Source: Jannaschia seohaensis
GTDB taxonomy: Bacteria; Pseudomonadota; Alphaproteobacteria; Rhodobacterales; Rhodobacteraceae
DNA length: 64,000 nt
Assembly (NCBI RefSeq): GCF_900116765.1
Contig: NZ_UETC01000001.1
Location: 558,001-622,000, forward strand
Direction: 5' to 3'
Shown: positions 19,312 to 27,871 of the stretch, piece after piece
Numbering within the stretch: position 1 is the first letter of the stretch
Layout: every line of letters starts with the position of its first letter
Translations under genes and position numbers: made by a program
Notes under the pieces: generated by a model
The model's input: only the letters and a program-made list of their open reading frames with translations
What the model was told of the DNA's origin: nothing
The model's database searches: none

Positions 19312-19937
19312 CGCCCGAAGCCTTCGCGGCCCGCCATCCCCGCCTGTGGCGCCTGTCCTCCGTCGGCTCGCTGGAGGGGATCCGCAGGCATGGCCTGCTC
19401 TGCGCGCGCAGCCTCGCAGCGCGGGCAGGGCATGATCTGGCGGACGCGCCCCGCCCCGAGGCGCTGGCGCTCCGCCTGCCCTGTGGCGCGCCCGTCCGCA
19501 TCACCGACAATTCGCCCCTGAGCGCGGCCAAGCTGGCCCGGGTGCTCGATGACGGCCTGACGGTGGCGGATTGGATGGCGATGCTGAACGCGCGCGTCTT
19601 CTTCTGGCCCGAGCGGAGCCTTGGCACGGGCAATCGCGATGCCCGCGCCCGGCTTGGCTACCGCAGCGAATGGCACGTCTTCGACACCCTCCGCCTGCTG
19701 GCGCCCGTCTGGGACCGGGCGGAGATCGCCCCCTTCAACACCGGCGCTACGATTCACCAGCCCCCGCGCCGGGGCCGGGCCAGCTTCGCGCCTCTCGGGG
19801 GCCTGGACTACGAGACGTGGCGCCGCACGCGCCGCGCCCAAGGCGCGGTCAAGGGCCTCGATACCGTCAAGGAGGTCACCGTCCGCGGCGATCTGCCCCA
19901 TGCCGCCGATGCCCTGACCGAGATCGCCCGGGCCTGA
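19308..19937 (+). CDS. DUF7002-like protein of unknown function
   Basis: A 209-residue cytosolic protein, MTPEAFAARHPRLWRLSS onward, with GSLEGIRRHGLL and RVFFWPERSLG segments as in a family of uncharacterised proteins I recall as DUF7002. The His/Arg pattern vaguely recalls ADP-ribosyltransferase-like or RES-type folds, but I cannot support an enzymatic call. It begins inside the stop codon of the secreted protein (ATGA overlap). A 3'-UTR repeat element follows it directly. Confidence 0.7.
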   Translation: MTPEAFAARHPRLWRLSSVGSLEGIRRHGLLCARSLAARAGHDLADAPRPEALALRLPCGAPVRITDNSPLSAAKLARVLDDGLTVADWMAMLNARVFFWPERSLGTGNRDARARLGYRSEWHVFDTLRLLAPVWDRAEIAPFNTGATIHQPPRRGRASFAPLGGLDYETWRRTRRAQGAVKGLDTVKEVTVRGDLPHAADALTEIARA

Positions 19938-19945
19938 CGGTCCCC

Positions 19946-20009
19946 TCTTCTTCTGGCCGGAAATACTCCGGGGGGAGTCGCCCTTGGGCGACGGGGGGCA
20001 GGGCCCCCC
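19946..20009 (+). repeat. 3'-UTR repeat element with hairpins, copy c
   Basis: TCTTCTTCTGGCC, GGAAATACTCC and GGGGGG are followed by two hairpins: GTCGCCC-tt-GGGCGAC (19977-19992) and GGGGGGC-agg-GCCCCCC (19993-20009). The motif is almost identical to copy a. It lies between the converging DUF7002-like gene and zapE, in the sense direction for the former. Confidence 0.65.
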
Positions 20010-20031
20010 TCCCGCCCTCGCCTCCCGCGCC

Positions 20032-21069
20032 TCACGCGCCCCAATCAGCGCTCTGCATCTCCCGCAGGCGCGAGGCGGTACGCGCGAATTCGAAGACGCC
20101 GCCCGATGACAGCGCCTCCGGCTCCGCCTCCGCCGAGACGATCAGCTTGACCCGCGCCTCGTAGAGCGCGTCGATCAGGGTGATGAAGCGCCGCGCCTCG
20201 TTGCCATGGGCGCGGTCCAGCACGGGCACGTCCGTCAGGATCAGCACCCGAACCGCGCGGGCCAGCGCGAGATAGTCCCCCGCCCCGAGCGGCTTGCCGC
20301 AAAGCTCCTTGAAGGAGGCCCGCGCCACCCCCGAGGAGAAATCCTCGAGCCGCAGATCGCGCCCCTTCACCCGCAGCGTCAGCCCCTCGGAGCGCCCGTC
20401 CGTCAGCGACTCCCACAACTCGTCCAGCGCGCCGCCGCCGACGAAATAGACCGGCGCTCCGGCCAGCCGGTCCTGCCGATGGTCGCGCGGGCTCTCCAGG
20501 TGGTGAACGATCATCCGCGTCTTCACCATCTCGATGAAGGGCAGGAAGAGCGTCCGGTTCAGCCCGTTGAGATAGAGATCGTCCGGCGGCCGGTTGGAGG
20601 TGGTGACCACGCGCACGCCCCCGGCGAAGAGTTTTTCGAACAGCCGCCCGACGATCATCGCGTCGGCGATATCGGTGATCTGCATCTCGTCGAAGCAGAG
20701 AACGCGGATCTCCTTGATGACGCCGTCGGCGAAAGGCGCCAGCGCGTCGCGGGTGCCGCGGGCGCGGGCCTCGTGCATGGCCTCGTGCAGCTCCTGCATG
20801 AAGGCGTGGAAATGGACGCGGCGGGACGGGACGGGCGATGTCTCGTGAAAGAGGTCCATCAGCATCGATTTGCCGCGTCCGACACCGCCCCAGAGATAGG
20901 CGCCCATCGGATCCTCGGCAGGTTTCGCGCGGCCGAATAGGCTGCGCTTGGTCCCTTCCGCTAGCTTTGCGCGTACCGCCTCCAGCGGTTTGATGGCGGC
21001 GGCTTGGGCGGGGTCGGGGATGAGCGTGCCGTCCTTCAGGCGCGCGGCGTAGGTTTCTTCCAGGGTCAT
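20032..21069 (-). CDS. zapE: Cell division protein ZapE (AFG1-like ATPase)
   Basis: A 345-residue P-loop ATPase of the AFG1/ZapE family, which associates with the divisome in bacteria. Walker A is WGGVGRGKSMLMDLF, Walker B is VLCFDEMQITDIADAMI, and the sensor segment is VVTTSNRPPDDLYLNGL. Length is normal. The start ATG at 21069 gives MTLEETYAARLKDGTLIPD. In many Rhodobacteraceae this gene sits near central-metabolism genes; here it lies at the edge of the polysaccharide locus. Confidence 0.92.
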   Translation of the reverse strand: MTLEETYAARLKDGTLIPDPAQAAAIKPLEAVRAKLAEGTKRSLFGRAKPAEDPMGAYLWGGVGRGKSMLMDLFHETSPVPSRRVHFHAFMQELHEAMHEARARGTRDALAPFADGVIKEIRVLCFDEMQITDIADAMIVGRLFEKLFAGGVRVVTTSNRPPDDLYLNGLNRTLFLPFIEMVKTRMIVHHLESPRDHRQDRLAGAPVYFVGGGALDELWESLTDGRSEGLTLRVKGRDLRLEDFSSGVARASFKELCGKPLGAGDYLALARAVRVLILTDVPVLDRAHGNEARRFITLIDALYEARVKLIVSAEAEPEALSSGGVFEFARTASRLREMQSADWGA

Positions 21070-21115
21070 ACCGGCACCGATAGGACGCGGCGCGGCGCGG
21101 CGCCAGCCTCCCGCG

Positions 21116-22183
21116 TCAGGCCGGAGCGCTGGCGCGGGGCAGGGCCGCGCGGAGGCGGCGGCCCAATGGCTGCTCCACCCGCTCGGTCAGGAAGATCGAC
21201 AGCAGAACGATCCCGGCCTGAACGGCCAGCATGGCGGCGATCCCCAGGCCGGTGCCCAGCGCGCCCAGCGTGCTCAGCGCGGCCAGCACCGCGAGACCGA
21301 GATTCTGGTGCAGCAGGTAATAGGCATAAGAGGCCCGCCCGATCCGCGTCACGGGCCGGGCCGAGAGCACGGGCAAGGGACGCCGCGTCAGACAGGCCAG
21401 CGTGGTCAGCGCGATCAGCGCCAGCAGCGCGCCGAGATGGGCCGAGTCCTCGGGCGCATAGATCAGCGCCTGCATCGCGCCAAGCAGGAACAGCGCGAGC
21501 GGGCCGGGCTCGATCCCCTGGCTGCGCATCGCGGCCAGGGCGATGCCGAGGGTGAAGAAGGGCTGGAACTCGGTGAAGAGCAGGCCCGACAGCGCGTGGT
21601 CCGCCCCCAGCCGCGCCTGGATCACGGCGCAGACCAGAACGAACGCGGTCCAGGCCAGCAGGAACCGCCGCCGGGCCAGCCAGAACAGGAGCGCGGCGAC
21701 GCCGTAGAACCGGACCTCGACCCAAAGCGACCAATAGGCCCCGTCCAGCCATTCCAGGCCGGGCAGGCCCAGCGCGCGGCCGACATGCTCCGGCGGCAGG
21801 AAGAGCAGGCTGACGGCATATTCGACCGGCCCGCGGACCAACTCCGCTGGACCCAGAAGAGAGGTCGCCACGAAGGTGAGCGTCCCGCAGATCAAGAGCG
21901 TCGGCCAAAGGCGCAGCAGACGCCGCGCGGCGAAGTCCAGGGCGGAGGCGCTGCGCTCCAGGCTGAAGGCGATGACGAAGCCCGAGACGACGAAGAACAT
22001 CGACACGCCGAGATGGCCCAGATCCGCGAAGGGGATCCAGGCCAGCGCCTCGCCATAGGGAACCAGGTCGTCGCCCCGGCCCGCAGGCGTCCAGAACACG
22101 GCATAGTGGTAGAGCGCGACCCAGAGGATTGCGAGGGTGCGGACACCGTCCACGGCGTCCAGGCGGTCGGTCTGGGCGCTCAT
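21116..22183 (-). CDS. Acyltransferase 3 family membrane protein (OafA-like)
   Basis: A 355-residue integral membrane O-acyltransferase with about ten helices. The N-terminus carries the family features RLDAVDGVRTLAILWVALYHY (catalytic-type His) and GVSMFFVVSGFVIAFSL, with a later YWSLWVEVRFYG segment. Such proteins acetylate or otherwise acylate sugars of EPS, O-antigen or peptidoglycan. Its ATG overlaps the stop of the glycosyltransferase gene (ATGA), so it belongs to the minus-strand EPS operon starting at 25045 and probably modifies the polymer made by that locus. Confidence 0.9.
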   Translation of the reverse strand: MSAQTDRLDAVDGVRTLAILWVALYHYAVFWTPAGRGDDLVPYGEALAWIPFADLGHLGVSMFFVVSGFVIAFSLERSASALDFAARRLLRLWPTLLICGTLTFVATSLLGPAELVRGPVEYAVSLLFLPPEHVGRALGLPGLEWLDGAYWSLWVEVRFYGVAALLFWLARRRFLLAWTAFVLVCAVIQARLGADHALSGLLFTEFQPFFTLGIALAAMRSQGIEPGPLALFLLGAMQALIYAPEDSAHLGALLALIALTTLACLTRRPLPVLSARPVTRIGRASYAYYLLHQNLGLAVLAALSTLGALGTGLGIAAMLAVQAGIVLLSIFLTERVEQPLGRRLRAALPRASAPA

Positions 22184-23403
22184 CGCGCGGCCGCCAGGGC
22201 CGCGTCATAGAGGCCCGAAAGCTGGTCGATCCAGGCCCCGGGGGTCTGGGCGATCAGGCCCTCCCCGGCGAAGCCCGCGCGGCTCATAGCTTCGATCTCG
22301 TCGTCGGGGCGGTCCATGAAGGCAAGCAGGTCGCGCGCCAGCGAGTCCGGGCCGCTCACGTCCACTGCGGTGCCGAGGCCCGCTGCGACAACGTCCGGCG
22401 CCAGCAGCGCCGCGCGTGAGATCGCAACCGGCAGTCCCGAGAGGCTGGCTTCCGCGCCGACCAAGCCGAAGGGTTCGGCGAATCGGGATGGCATGACGAG
22501 CGCCCGGCAATCGGCCACGGCGGCGGCGATCTCGTCGCGGGGCGTCCAGCCCGCGAACTCCACCTCGGGATAGGCGCGCGTCAGCTCCTTGCGGTTCTCC
22601 GCCGAGCCGATCACCCGCAGCGGCAGCCCGGCGCGCCGCGCCGCTTCGCAGAGCAGCGCCACGCCTTTGCCCACCTCCAGCCGTCCGACATAGGCCAGCC
22701 GACGGTTCGTCTCGGCGGGGATGCGGGTCTCGCTCCAGCGCTCGACGGGGTTGCGGACGGTGCGGATCGCGGCCTCCGGCAGACCGCCGCGCGCCAGGCT
22801 GTCGCGCATGCCGGGATGGATCTGGAGCACGCCCGCCCAGTCGCGCCCGGCCAAGCCCCGCCGCACCTGCATCTGCCGCATGCTGCGCCACGTCTTTTGC
22901 GCGCGGGACCGGCGGTCGCAATTGGTCGCCAGACAGCTGGCCGACATCGGCACGCGGGCGCATTCCTCCCGGCGCTGATAGTCGAAATAGGCGCCGTTCG
23001 GGCAGGCCAGGAAGTAGTCATGGGCGTGCAGGAACGTGTGCGCGGCGACCGGGGCAAGGGCATCGAAGACCGAGGGCGACAGGATCTGCGCCCAGCCATG
23101 CAGGTGATAGACCGTGTCCGGCCCGTCGATCTCGGCGATGGCGCGGGCCAAGCCGTCGCGCTTGGCCGCATCGTAGAGACCGCGCCGCGCGGCGTGAAAT
23201 TTGCCGCGCTTCAGAAGCGCCGTGCCCCCCAGCGCGACGACCTGAACGCCCTGCGCCGCCAAGGCGCCGTCATCGCCTCCATCCCCGCAGATATAGGTGA
23301 CGCGGTGACCCCGCATCCGCAGCATCCGCGCCGAGAGCAGCGCGAGCCCCGTCGCCCCCCCGCGCGCCACGCTCGCGTCGTTGATGACGACGACATGGGG
23401 CAT
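22180..23403 (-). CDS. Glycosyltransferase family 4
   Basis: A 407-residue GT-B glycosyltransferase. The N-terminal half begins MPHVVVINDASVARGGATGLALLS (donor/acceptor Rossmann). The C-terminal half has RRLAYVGRLEVGKGVALLCEAA and PSRFAEPFGLVGAEASLSGLPV, the usual E-x7-E retaining motif region. The ATG at 23403 is chosen because the homologous sequence begins there; the frame is open 51 codons further up. It is the third gene of the minus-strand EPS operon, 44 bases after the family 2 glycosyltransferase, and is coupled to the acyltransferase. Confidence 0.9.
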   Translation of the reverse strand: MPHVVVINDASVARGGATGLALLSARMLRMRGHRVTYICGDGGDDGALAAQGVQVVALGGTALLKRGKFHAARRGLYDAAKRDGLARAIAEIDGPDTVYHLHGWAQILSPSVFDALAPVAAHTFLHAHDYFLACPNGAYFDYQRREECARVPMSASCLATNCDRRSRAQKTWRSMRQMQVRRGLAGRDWAGVLQIHPGMRDSLARGGLPEAAIRTVRNPVERWSETRIPAETNRRLAYVGRLEVGKGVALLCEAARRAGLPLRVIGSAENRKELTRAYPEVEFAGWTPRDEIAAAVADCRALVMPSRFAEPFGLVGAEASLSGLPVAISRAALLAPDVVAAGLGTAVDVSGPDSLARDLLAFMDRPDDEIEAMSRAGFAGEGLIAQTPGAWIDQLSGLYDAALAAAR

Positions 23404-23447
23404 CGGCTGGGCCTCCGGCAGGCCGGGTTGGGGGCGCAGGGGAACGG

Positions 23448-24353
23448 TCAAAGGTCGAGGATCCGACGCGGAGACAGCCGCCCCCGCGCGAGATCCGCCA
23501 GAGCGGTCAGATTCCCGCGCAGTCGCCCGACCCGGTCGACCCAGGGCTCGGGCCAAGGGGCGCGGAGGAGATTGGCCATCATGTTGCGCGACATCAGTCG
23601 CAGGGCGCGGCGCGGAGACATGGTCCCCTTGCGGATGAGGTAAATCGGGTTGGCCAGCTGAGAATAACCCAGAGGCACCCCGCGTGACCGCCCCTTTTTC
23701 GTGCCGAGGTGAACGCCGAAGACGCTGTCGCAGCGCAGGATCTCGCCATAGCGCGCCATGTTCCGGCTGAAATCCACGTCCTCCAGCCAGCCATAGAGCG
23801 GCAGATCGGTGTCGAACCGGACGCCGTGACGGGCGGCCGTCTTCATGCGCAGCGCCATGTTGCAGCCATAGGCGTTATAGACCGGGGCGCAGCCGCCCAT
23901 ATCATCGGGCGGGGTCAGCATCTCCATGCCGCGGGCATGGTCCAGGCCGGGGCCGAGGATGCCGTCGGCCATGACGCGCCCGGTCGCCATGACGACGTCG
24001 GGGCGGGTTCCGAAAAGCCGGCGCAGCGCGCTGACCGACCCGTCGCCGAGCAGGTAATCGTCGTCGAGAAACAGAATGATCGCGTCCTCGGGGGCGGCGT
24101 CGAGAACCGCGTTCCGCTGCGCGCACAGGCCCTTGGGTCCGGACAGCACCCGCAGCGGGATCGTCAGCAGCGCCGAAAATTCGGCGGCGAGGGCCTCGGG
24201 CGCGGCGACCTCCTCTTCGGCGACCGAGAGCCAGACGGCGTCGGGCTGGTCGCTGAGGCTTGCGATCTGTGCCAGCGTCTGCTCCAGAACCGGGCCGCGC
24301 CCGGCAGAGGCGATCGCCAGCAGGATCGGCGGCTTGGCAGGGTCCGCCATCAT
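23448..24353 (-). CDS. Glycosyltransferase family 2
   Basis: A 301-residue GT-A fold transferase. The nucleotide-sugar segment is PILLAIASAGRGPVLEQTLAQI, the DxD motif is IILFLDDDYLLGDGS, and later motifs include GWLEDVDFSRNMARYGEI (E-D catalytic-base type). The start overlaps the stop of the priming sugar transferase by one base (TGATG), so translation is coupled. It adds a sugar to the lipid-linked repeat unit in the cytosol; sugar identity cannot be read. Confidence 0.88.
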   Translation of the reverse strand: MMADPAKPPILLAIASAGRGPVLEQTLAQIASLSDQPDAVWLSVAEEEVAAPEALAAEFSALLTIPLRVLSGPKGLCAQRNAVLDAAPEDAIILFLDDDYLLGDGSVSALRRLFGTRPDVVMATGRVMADGILGPGLDHARGMEMLTPPDDMGGCAPVYNAYGCNMALRMKTAARHGVRFDTDLPLYGWLEDVDFSRNMARYGEILRCDSVFGVHLGTKKGRSRGVPLGYSQLANPIYLIRKGTMSPRRALRLMSRNMMANLLRAPWPEPWVDRVGRLRGNLTALADLARGRLSPRRILDL

Positions 24354-25045
24354 CAACAGGCCCCCGACCCGCGGAGGACCACGAGCGGCGTGCGCAGGAT
24401 GATACGGAGATCGCCCAAGAAGCTCCGTGTCGCGACATAGGCCATGTCCAGCCGGACGCGGTCGGAGAATTCGAGCCCGCTCCGCCCGCTCACTTGCCAC
24501 AGGCCGGTCACGCCGGGGCGCACCGACATGTAGGCCGCGGCGTTCGCCCCATAGCCGCCGAGCTCTTCGGCGGTGATCGGGCGGGGGCCGACGAGGCTCA
24601 TGTCGCCGCGCAGCACGTTGAGGAATTGCGGCAGCTCGTCGATGCTCAGCTTGCGGAGCAACCCGCCGAAGGGCAGCACCCGGGGGTCATGGCGCAGCTT
24701 GCGATGCGACTCCCATTCCCGGCGCGCCACCGGATCAGAGGCCAGCAGCGTCTGCAACCGGTCCTCGGCATCCCGCACCATGGTCCGGAACTTCAGGCAA
24801 TGAAAAACCCGCCCGTATCGGCCAACCCGGGCATGTCCGAAGAAAATCGGCCGGCCATCGGAGATGAGGATCGCGACCGCCACGGTCGCCATGAGAGGGA
24901 ACAGGATCAGAAGGGCGATCACCGCGACCAGGCGGTCGAAAAACGACTTCCATAAATCTCCCCAAAGGCCGCCACGAGCGAGGGCACGCGTTCCCAGGTC
25001 CGGCGCGAACAACTCGGCCGGTTCGGTAGAAGAACCATACTGCAT
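24353..25045 (-). CDS. Undecaprenyl-phosphate sugar-1-phosphate transferase (ExoY-like)
   Basis: The priming enzyme of repeat-unit synthesis: it moves a sugar-1-phosphate from a nucleotide sugar to undecaprenyl phosphate. The 230-residue protein has one membrane anchor (VAVIALLILFPLMATVAVAIL). The cytosolic catalytic core has FHCLKFRTMVRDAE, LRKLSIDELPQFLNVLRGD, MSLVGPRP and RPGVTGLWQVSGRS, all family signatures. It is the short ExoY type rather than the five-helix WbaP/WcaJ type. It heads the minus-strand operon with the two glycosyltransferases and the acyltransferase. Confidence 0.93.
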   Translation of the reverse strand: MQYGSSTEPAELFAPDLGTRALARGGLWGDLWKSFFDRLVAVIALLILFPLMATVAVAILISDGRPIFFGHARVGRYGRVFHCLKFRTMVRDAEDRLQTLLASDPVARREWESHRKLRHDPRVLPFGGLLRKLSIDELPQFLNVLRGDMSLVGPRPITAEELGGYGANAAAYMSVRPGVTGLWQVSGRSGLEFSDRVRLDMAYVATRSFLGDLRIILRTPLVVLRGSGAC

Positions 25046-25355
25046 ATCACTCGGAAAGGCCGCGAGGCCCTCCCCCCATAGTTACTAATCTAACATTGTC
25101 CGGCAGAGACAAGGTCTATAGGGCAAGAAATACCACGCGGCCTAACCTTCGGTAAACTGGGATATTAACCGGCAGCAAAGAAAGAAACGGCCCTATTCGT
25201 GACGAATTCTTCTGCCATAGGAAAATTGTGGCGATAGCCCGAACAATAGGTATCTCGTTGCCCGAGGATGGCCACAAGATTCCCGCGGTGCCGCCACAAA
25301 CTGATTCTCGTTCCGCCGCATTCCGGCGCCGCAGCATGGAAGGACGCTGACTGCA
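25046..25355. promoter_or_regulatory. AT-rich divergent promoter region of the EPS locus
   Basis: A 310-base region between the divergent priming transferase and flippase genes, clearly lower in GC than its neighbours. It contains a perfect inverted repeat, ATTCGT-g-ACGAAT (25195-25207), that could be an operator serving both directions. I could not assign -35/-10 boxes with confidence. No small gene was found. Confidence 0.5.
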
Positions 25356-26828
25356 ATGACCAAGGAGACCGGCTCCGTCCCTCTGTTGGGGGCTGGCGCG
25401 CTCTCGGCGGCGGAGCGGGTCGTGGCGCAGGTCTGCCAATTCGCGATCTTCGTGATCGCCGCCCGCGCGCTCGGCCCGGCGGAGTTCGGCGTCTTCGCGC
25501 TGGTCTCGGCCTGCGCGATCCTGCTGATGCGCGCGGCCGAGGTCGGCTGGGCGCCCTATATCATGTGCTGGTCGGGCGACGCCTCGGTGCCGCGGCAGGT
25601 TCTGGGGCTGGCGGTGCTGTCGGGCGTCCTGGCCGGGGCGCTGGGTTTCCTGGGCGCGTTCCTGGGCGGCGTGTTCGGCCTGGAGGTGGCGACTGTCACC
25701 CTGGCGGAGCTCTTCGCGCTCTGGGTCGTGCTGGCGACCGTCTCGTCCGCGCAGAAGGGAATGATGGTCTGGATGCAGCGGCTTCGTTCCTCCGCCGTCT
25801 GTGAGATCTCGGGCGAGTTGATGGGTCTCGCCGTGGCGCTGGGCGCGCTTTGGTCCGGCTGGGGCGTGTTGGCGCTGGTCTTCGGCCGGCTGGCCTATCA
25901 GACCACCCATCTGACGCTGAGCTTCACGGTGACGCGGCTCTTGCCCGATTTCCGGGTCCGGCTGTCGCAGATGGGCGCGCTGGTGGACTTCTCGCGCGAC
26001 TTCTTCTTCAGTCGGATGCTGTCCAACACCCGCCTCTATGTCGCGACTTTTATCGTCGGCGGCGCGTTGGGGCCGACCGAGGTCGGCTATCTGCGCGTCG
26101 CGGAGCGTCTCGTGGGCGCGGTGGGCGAGGTGATCGCGGTCCCGGCGCAATTGCTGGGCTGGGCGGCGTTCAAGCGCGCCCGCGACGTCGGCGACCCGGA
26201 GGTCGCCCGCACCCGCGTGGGGGACGGGCTGGCCGTGTTCCAACGGCTCGCCTGGGCGATCTCGGTCCCGCTCTTCGTCTGGCTCATGGTGACGAGCGAC
26301 ATCCTGGTCGCGGGCCTGCTGAGCGAGGAATGGTTGCCTGCGGTGCCGCTGATCGTCCTGCTGGCGTTGGCGCGCCTCCTGGGGACGTTCGGCCTGGCGA
26401 CGGAGCCGCTGATGTCGATCCTGGGCGAATCGCGGGTTCTACCGCGCCTGTCGCTGCTGCTGCTCGTCACCAACACGATCGCGGCGCTGGCGGCGGTGCC
26501 GTTCGGCCTCTACGCGGTGGCCTGGGCGCAGTTGGGCGTCTCGGTGCTGTTGCTTGTCGTGACTCTGCGGATCTTCGATCGCCATGCGGGCGTGACGCCG
26601 ATGCGGGTGCTGCGCGACCTCGCCGGGCTTGCGCCGCCGCTCGCCCTGGGCGTCGCGGCGCTGCTGGTGGTGGACTGGGCGTTGCGGACGCAGGCGGGGT
26701 TGCCGCCGCTGGTGCAGACGGTGGTTTCGGGCCTGGTTGCCGGGGGCGTCTATGCCGGGGCTTTGGCCCTGCTCGCGCCCCGCGTCCTGCGGGAGCTGTC
26801 CGGCCGCGGCCAGCCAGCGGCGGCGTAA
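25356..26828 (+). CDS. Polysaccharide flippase (Wzx-like, MOP superfamily)
   Basis: A 490-residue membrane protein with about 12-14 helices, starting LLGAGALSAAERVVAQVCQF and continuing IFVIAARALGPAEFGVFALV, the N-terminal pattern of lipopolysaccharide/EPS repeat-unit flippases. It would move the lipid-linked repeat unit to the periplasmic face. The stop overlaps the ATG of the next gene (TAATG). It is divergent from the priming operon, and downstream, after a further gene, comes the PKS-NRPS. Confidence 0.9.
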   Translation: MTKETGSVPLLGAGALSAAERVVAQVCQFAIFVIAARALGPAEFGVFALVSACAILLMRAAEVGWAPYIMCWSGDASVPRQVLGLAVLSGVLAGALGFLGAFLGGVFGLEVATVTLAELFALWVVLATVSSAQKGMMVWMQRLRSSAVCEISGELMGLAVALGALWSGWGVLALVFGRLAYQTTHLTLSFTVTRLLPDFRVRLSQMGALVDFSRDFFFSRMLSNTRLYVATFIVGGALGPTEVGYLRVAERLVGAVGEVIAVPAQLLGWAAFKRARDVGDPEVARTRVGDGLAVFQRLAWAISVPLFVWLMVTSDILVAGLLSEEWLPAVPLIVLLALARLLGTFGLATEPLMSILGESRVLPRLSLLLLVTNTIAALAAVPFGLYAVAWAQLGVSVLLLVVTLRIFDRHAGVTPMRVLRDLAGLAPPLALGVAALLVVDWALRTQAGLPPLVQTVVSGLVAGGVYAGALALLAPRVLRELSGRGQPAAA

Positions 26829-27619
26829 TGCGCGCGGCGTTGGGGCGGGCCCTGCGGACCGGAGGGCTGGCCGGGGCGGCGATCTTGGCGCGGGCGCGGG
26901 TCCGGCTGGGCCTGGCCCCGCGCTTCTCTGGCGTCTGGGACACGAGAGAGGCGGCGCTTGCCGCGCTGCCCGCCGCCGAGGCCCGGGGCTATGACGACCC
27001 GGACATCGCCGAGGTGTCATTCGAGGCGATGTGCAACCGGGAGGTCTGGGACTACCCCGTTCTCCACTGGCTCTCTCGCTGGCTGCCGGATGCGCCGCGG
27101 CTGCTGGACGCGGGCGGCCACATGGGCACCAAGCGCATCGCCTTGGGGGCGCTGCTGCCGCTGGAGGGCGTCACCTGGACCGTGCTCGACACCCCCGGGA
27201 TCGTGACCGCCGCGCGGGCCGCGCAGGCGGCGGGGCGGATCCCGGCCGACCTCTCCTTTGTCGACGCGCCCGAGCGCGCGCCCGAGACCGACCTGCTGCT
27301 GGCGTCCGGCCTGATGCAATATGTCGACCGCTCCCTGACGGAGGTGATCGCCGCGCTGCCCGCCCCCCCGCGGCACCTGCTGCTCAACAAGGTCGCGCTG
27401 CGCGACGGCCCGCAGATCGTCACCCATGAGCGGCTGGACGCCGTCCGCGTGCCCTACCGCATTCGCGCCCGCGCCGATTGGCAGGCGGAGTTGGATCGGC
27501 TCGGATACGACCTGGTCGACACGTGGCGCATTCCCGATCTGTCCCACCGCATTCCGACTCACCCCTGGCTGGGTATGAGTCAGAGTTGGGGCTTCGCGCT
27601 GACGCAACGGCAGAAGTGA
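26828..27619 (+). CDS. Methyltransferase, TIGR04325-like family
   Basis: A 263-residue protein with a Rossmann-like centre: RLLDAGGHMGTKRIALGALL (SAM-loop position), WTVLDTPGIVTAARA and ETDLLLASGLMQYV. This matches the family annotated as putative methyltransferase TIGR04325, which is usually found in polysaccharide and lipopolysaccharide clusters. It begins within the flippase stop codon (TAATG). The substrate is unknown; a sugar or, given the next gene, a peptide product are both conceivable. Confidence 0.8.
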   Translation: MRAALGRALRTGGLAGAAILARARVRLGLAPRFSGVWDTREAALAALPAAEARGYDDPDIAEVSFEAMCNREVWDYPVLHWLSRWLPDAPRLLDAGGHMGTKRIALGALLPLEGVTWTVLDTPGIVTAARAAQAAGRIPADLSFVDAPERAPETDLLLASGLMQYVDRSLTEVIAALPAPPRHLLLNKVALRDGPQIVTHERLDAVRVPYRIRARADWQAELDRLGYDLVDTWRIPDLSHRIPTHPWLGMSQSWGFALTQRQK

Positions 27620-27823
27620 TGAGACAATAGGGCGGATCGGGGTGTAATCTTGCAGAATCAATGGCGAATGCCATGGAATCGCCTTGTTTTGGGTTGCGCC
27701 CGGCATACCGTGATCGCGCCTGTTCCGTAGTATGGTCCTGTTTAACTGCCAGAGGCGAGCAACAGCCGGAGGGAAGGTCGTATTGATCCGGACCCCGCGC
27801 CGGCGCTTTCGAAGGTTTCGGTC

Positions 27824-27871
27824 ATGGTTCTGGCGCGCATTTTCGTTTTGCCCTCCCGGTGCCCGCGATGA
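27824..27871 (+). CDS. Possible 15-residue leader peptide coupled to the PKS-NRPS start
   Basis: An ATG at 27824, with GAAGG 8 bases before it, opens a 15-codon frame ([15 protein letters not shown]) whose TGA at 27869-27871 overlaps the ATG of the megasynthase (ATGA). The megasynthase ATG has no ribosome site of its own, so translation could reach it by coupling from this leader. Short frames arise by chance in GC-rich DNA, so this is a suggestion. Confidence 0.35.
   Translation: MVLARIFVLPSRCPR

Noticed and set aside
27732-27867. Upstream extension or separate gene before the megasynthase (frame starting 27732)
   Set aside because: The frame runs out of phase into the adenylation domain with Arg-rich shadow composition; only the 15-codon coupled leader at 27824 has a ribosome site.
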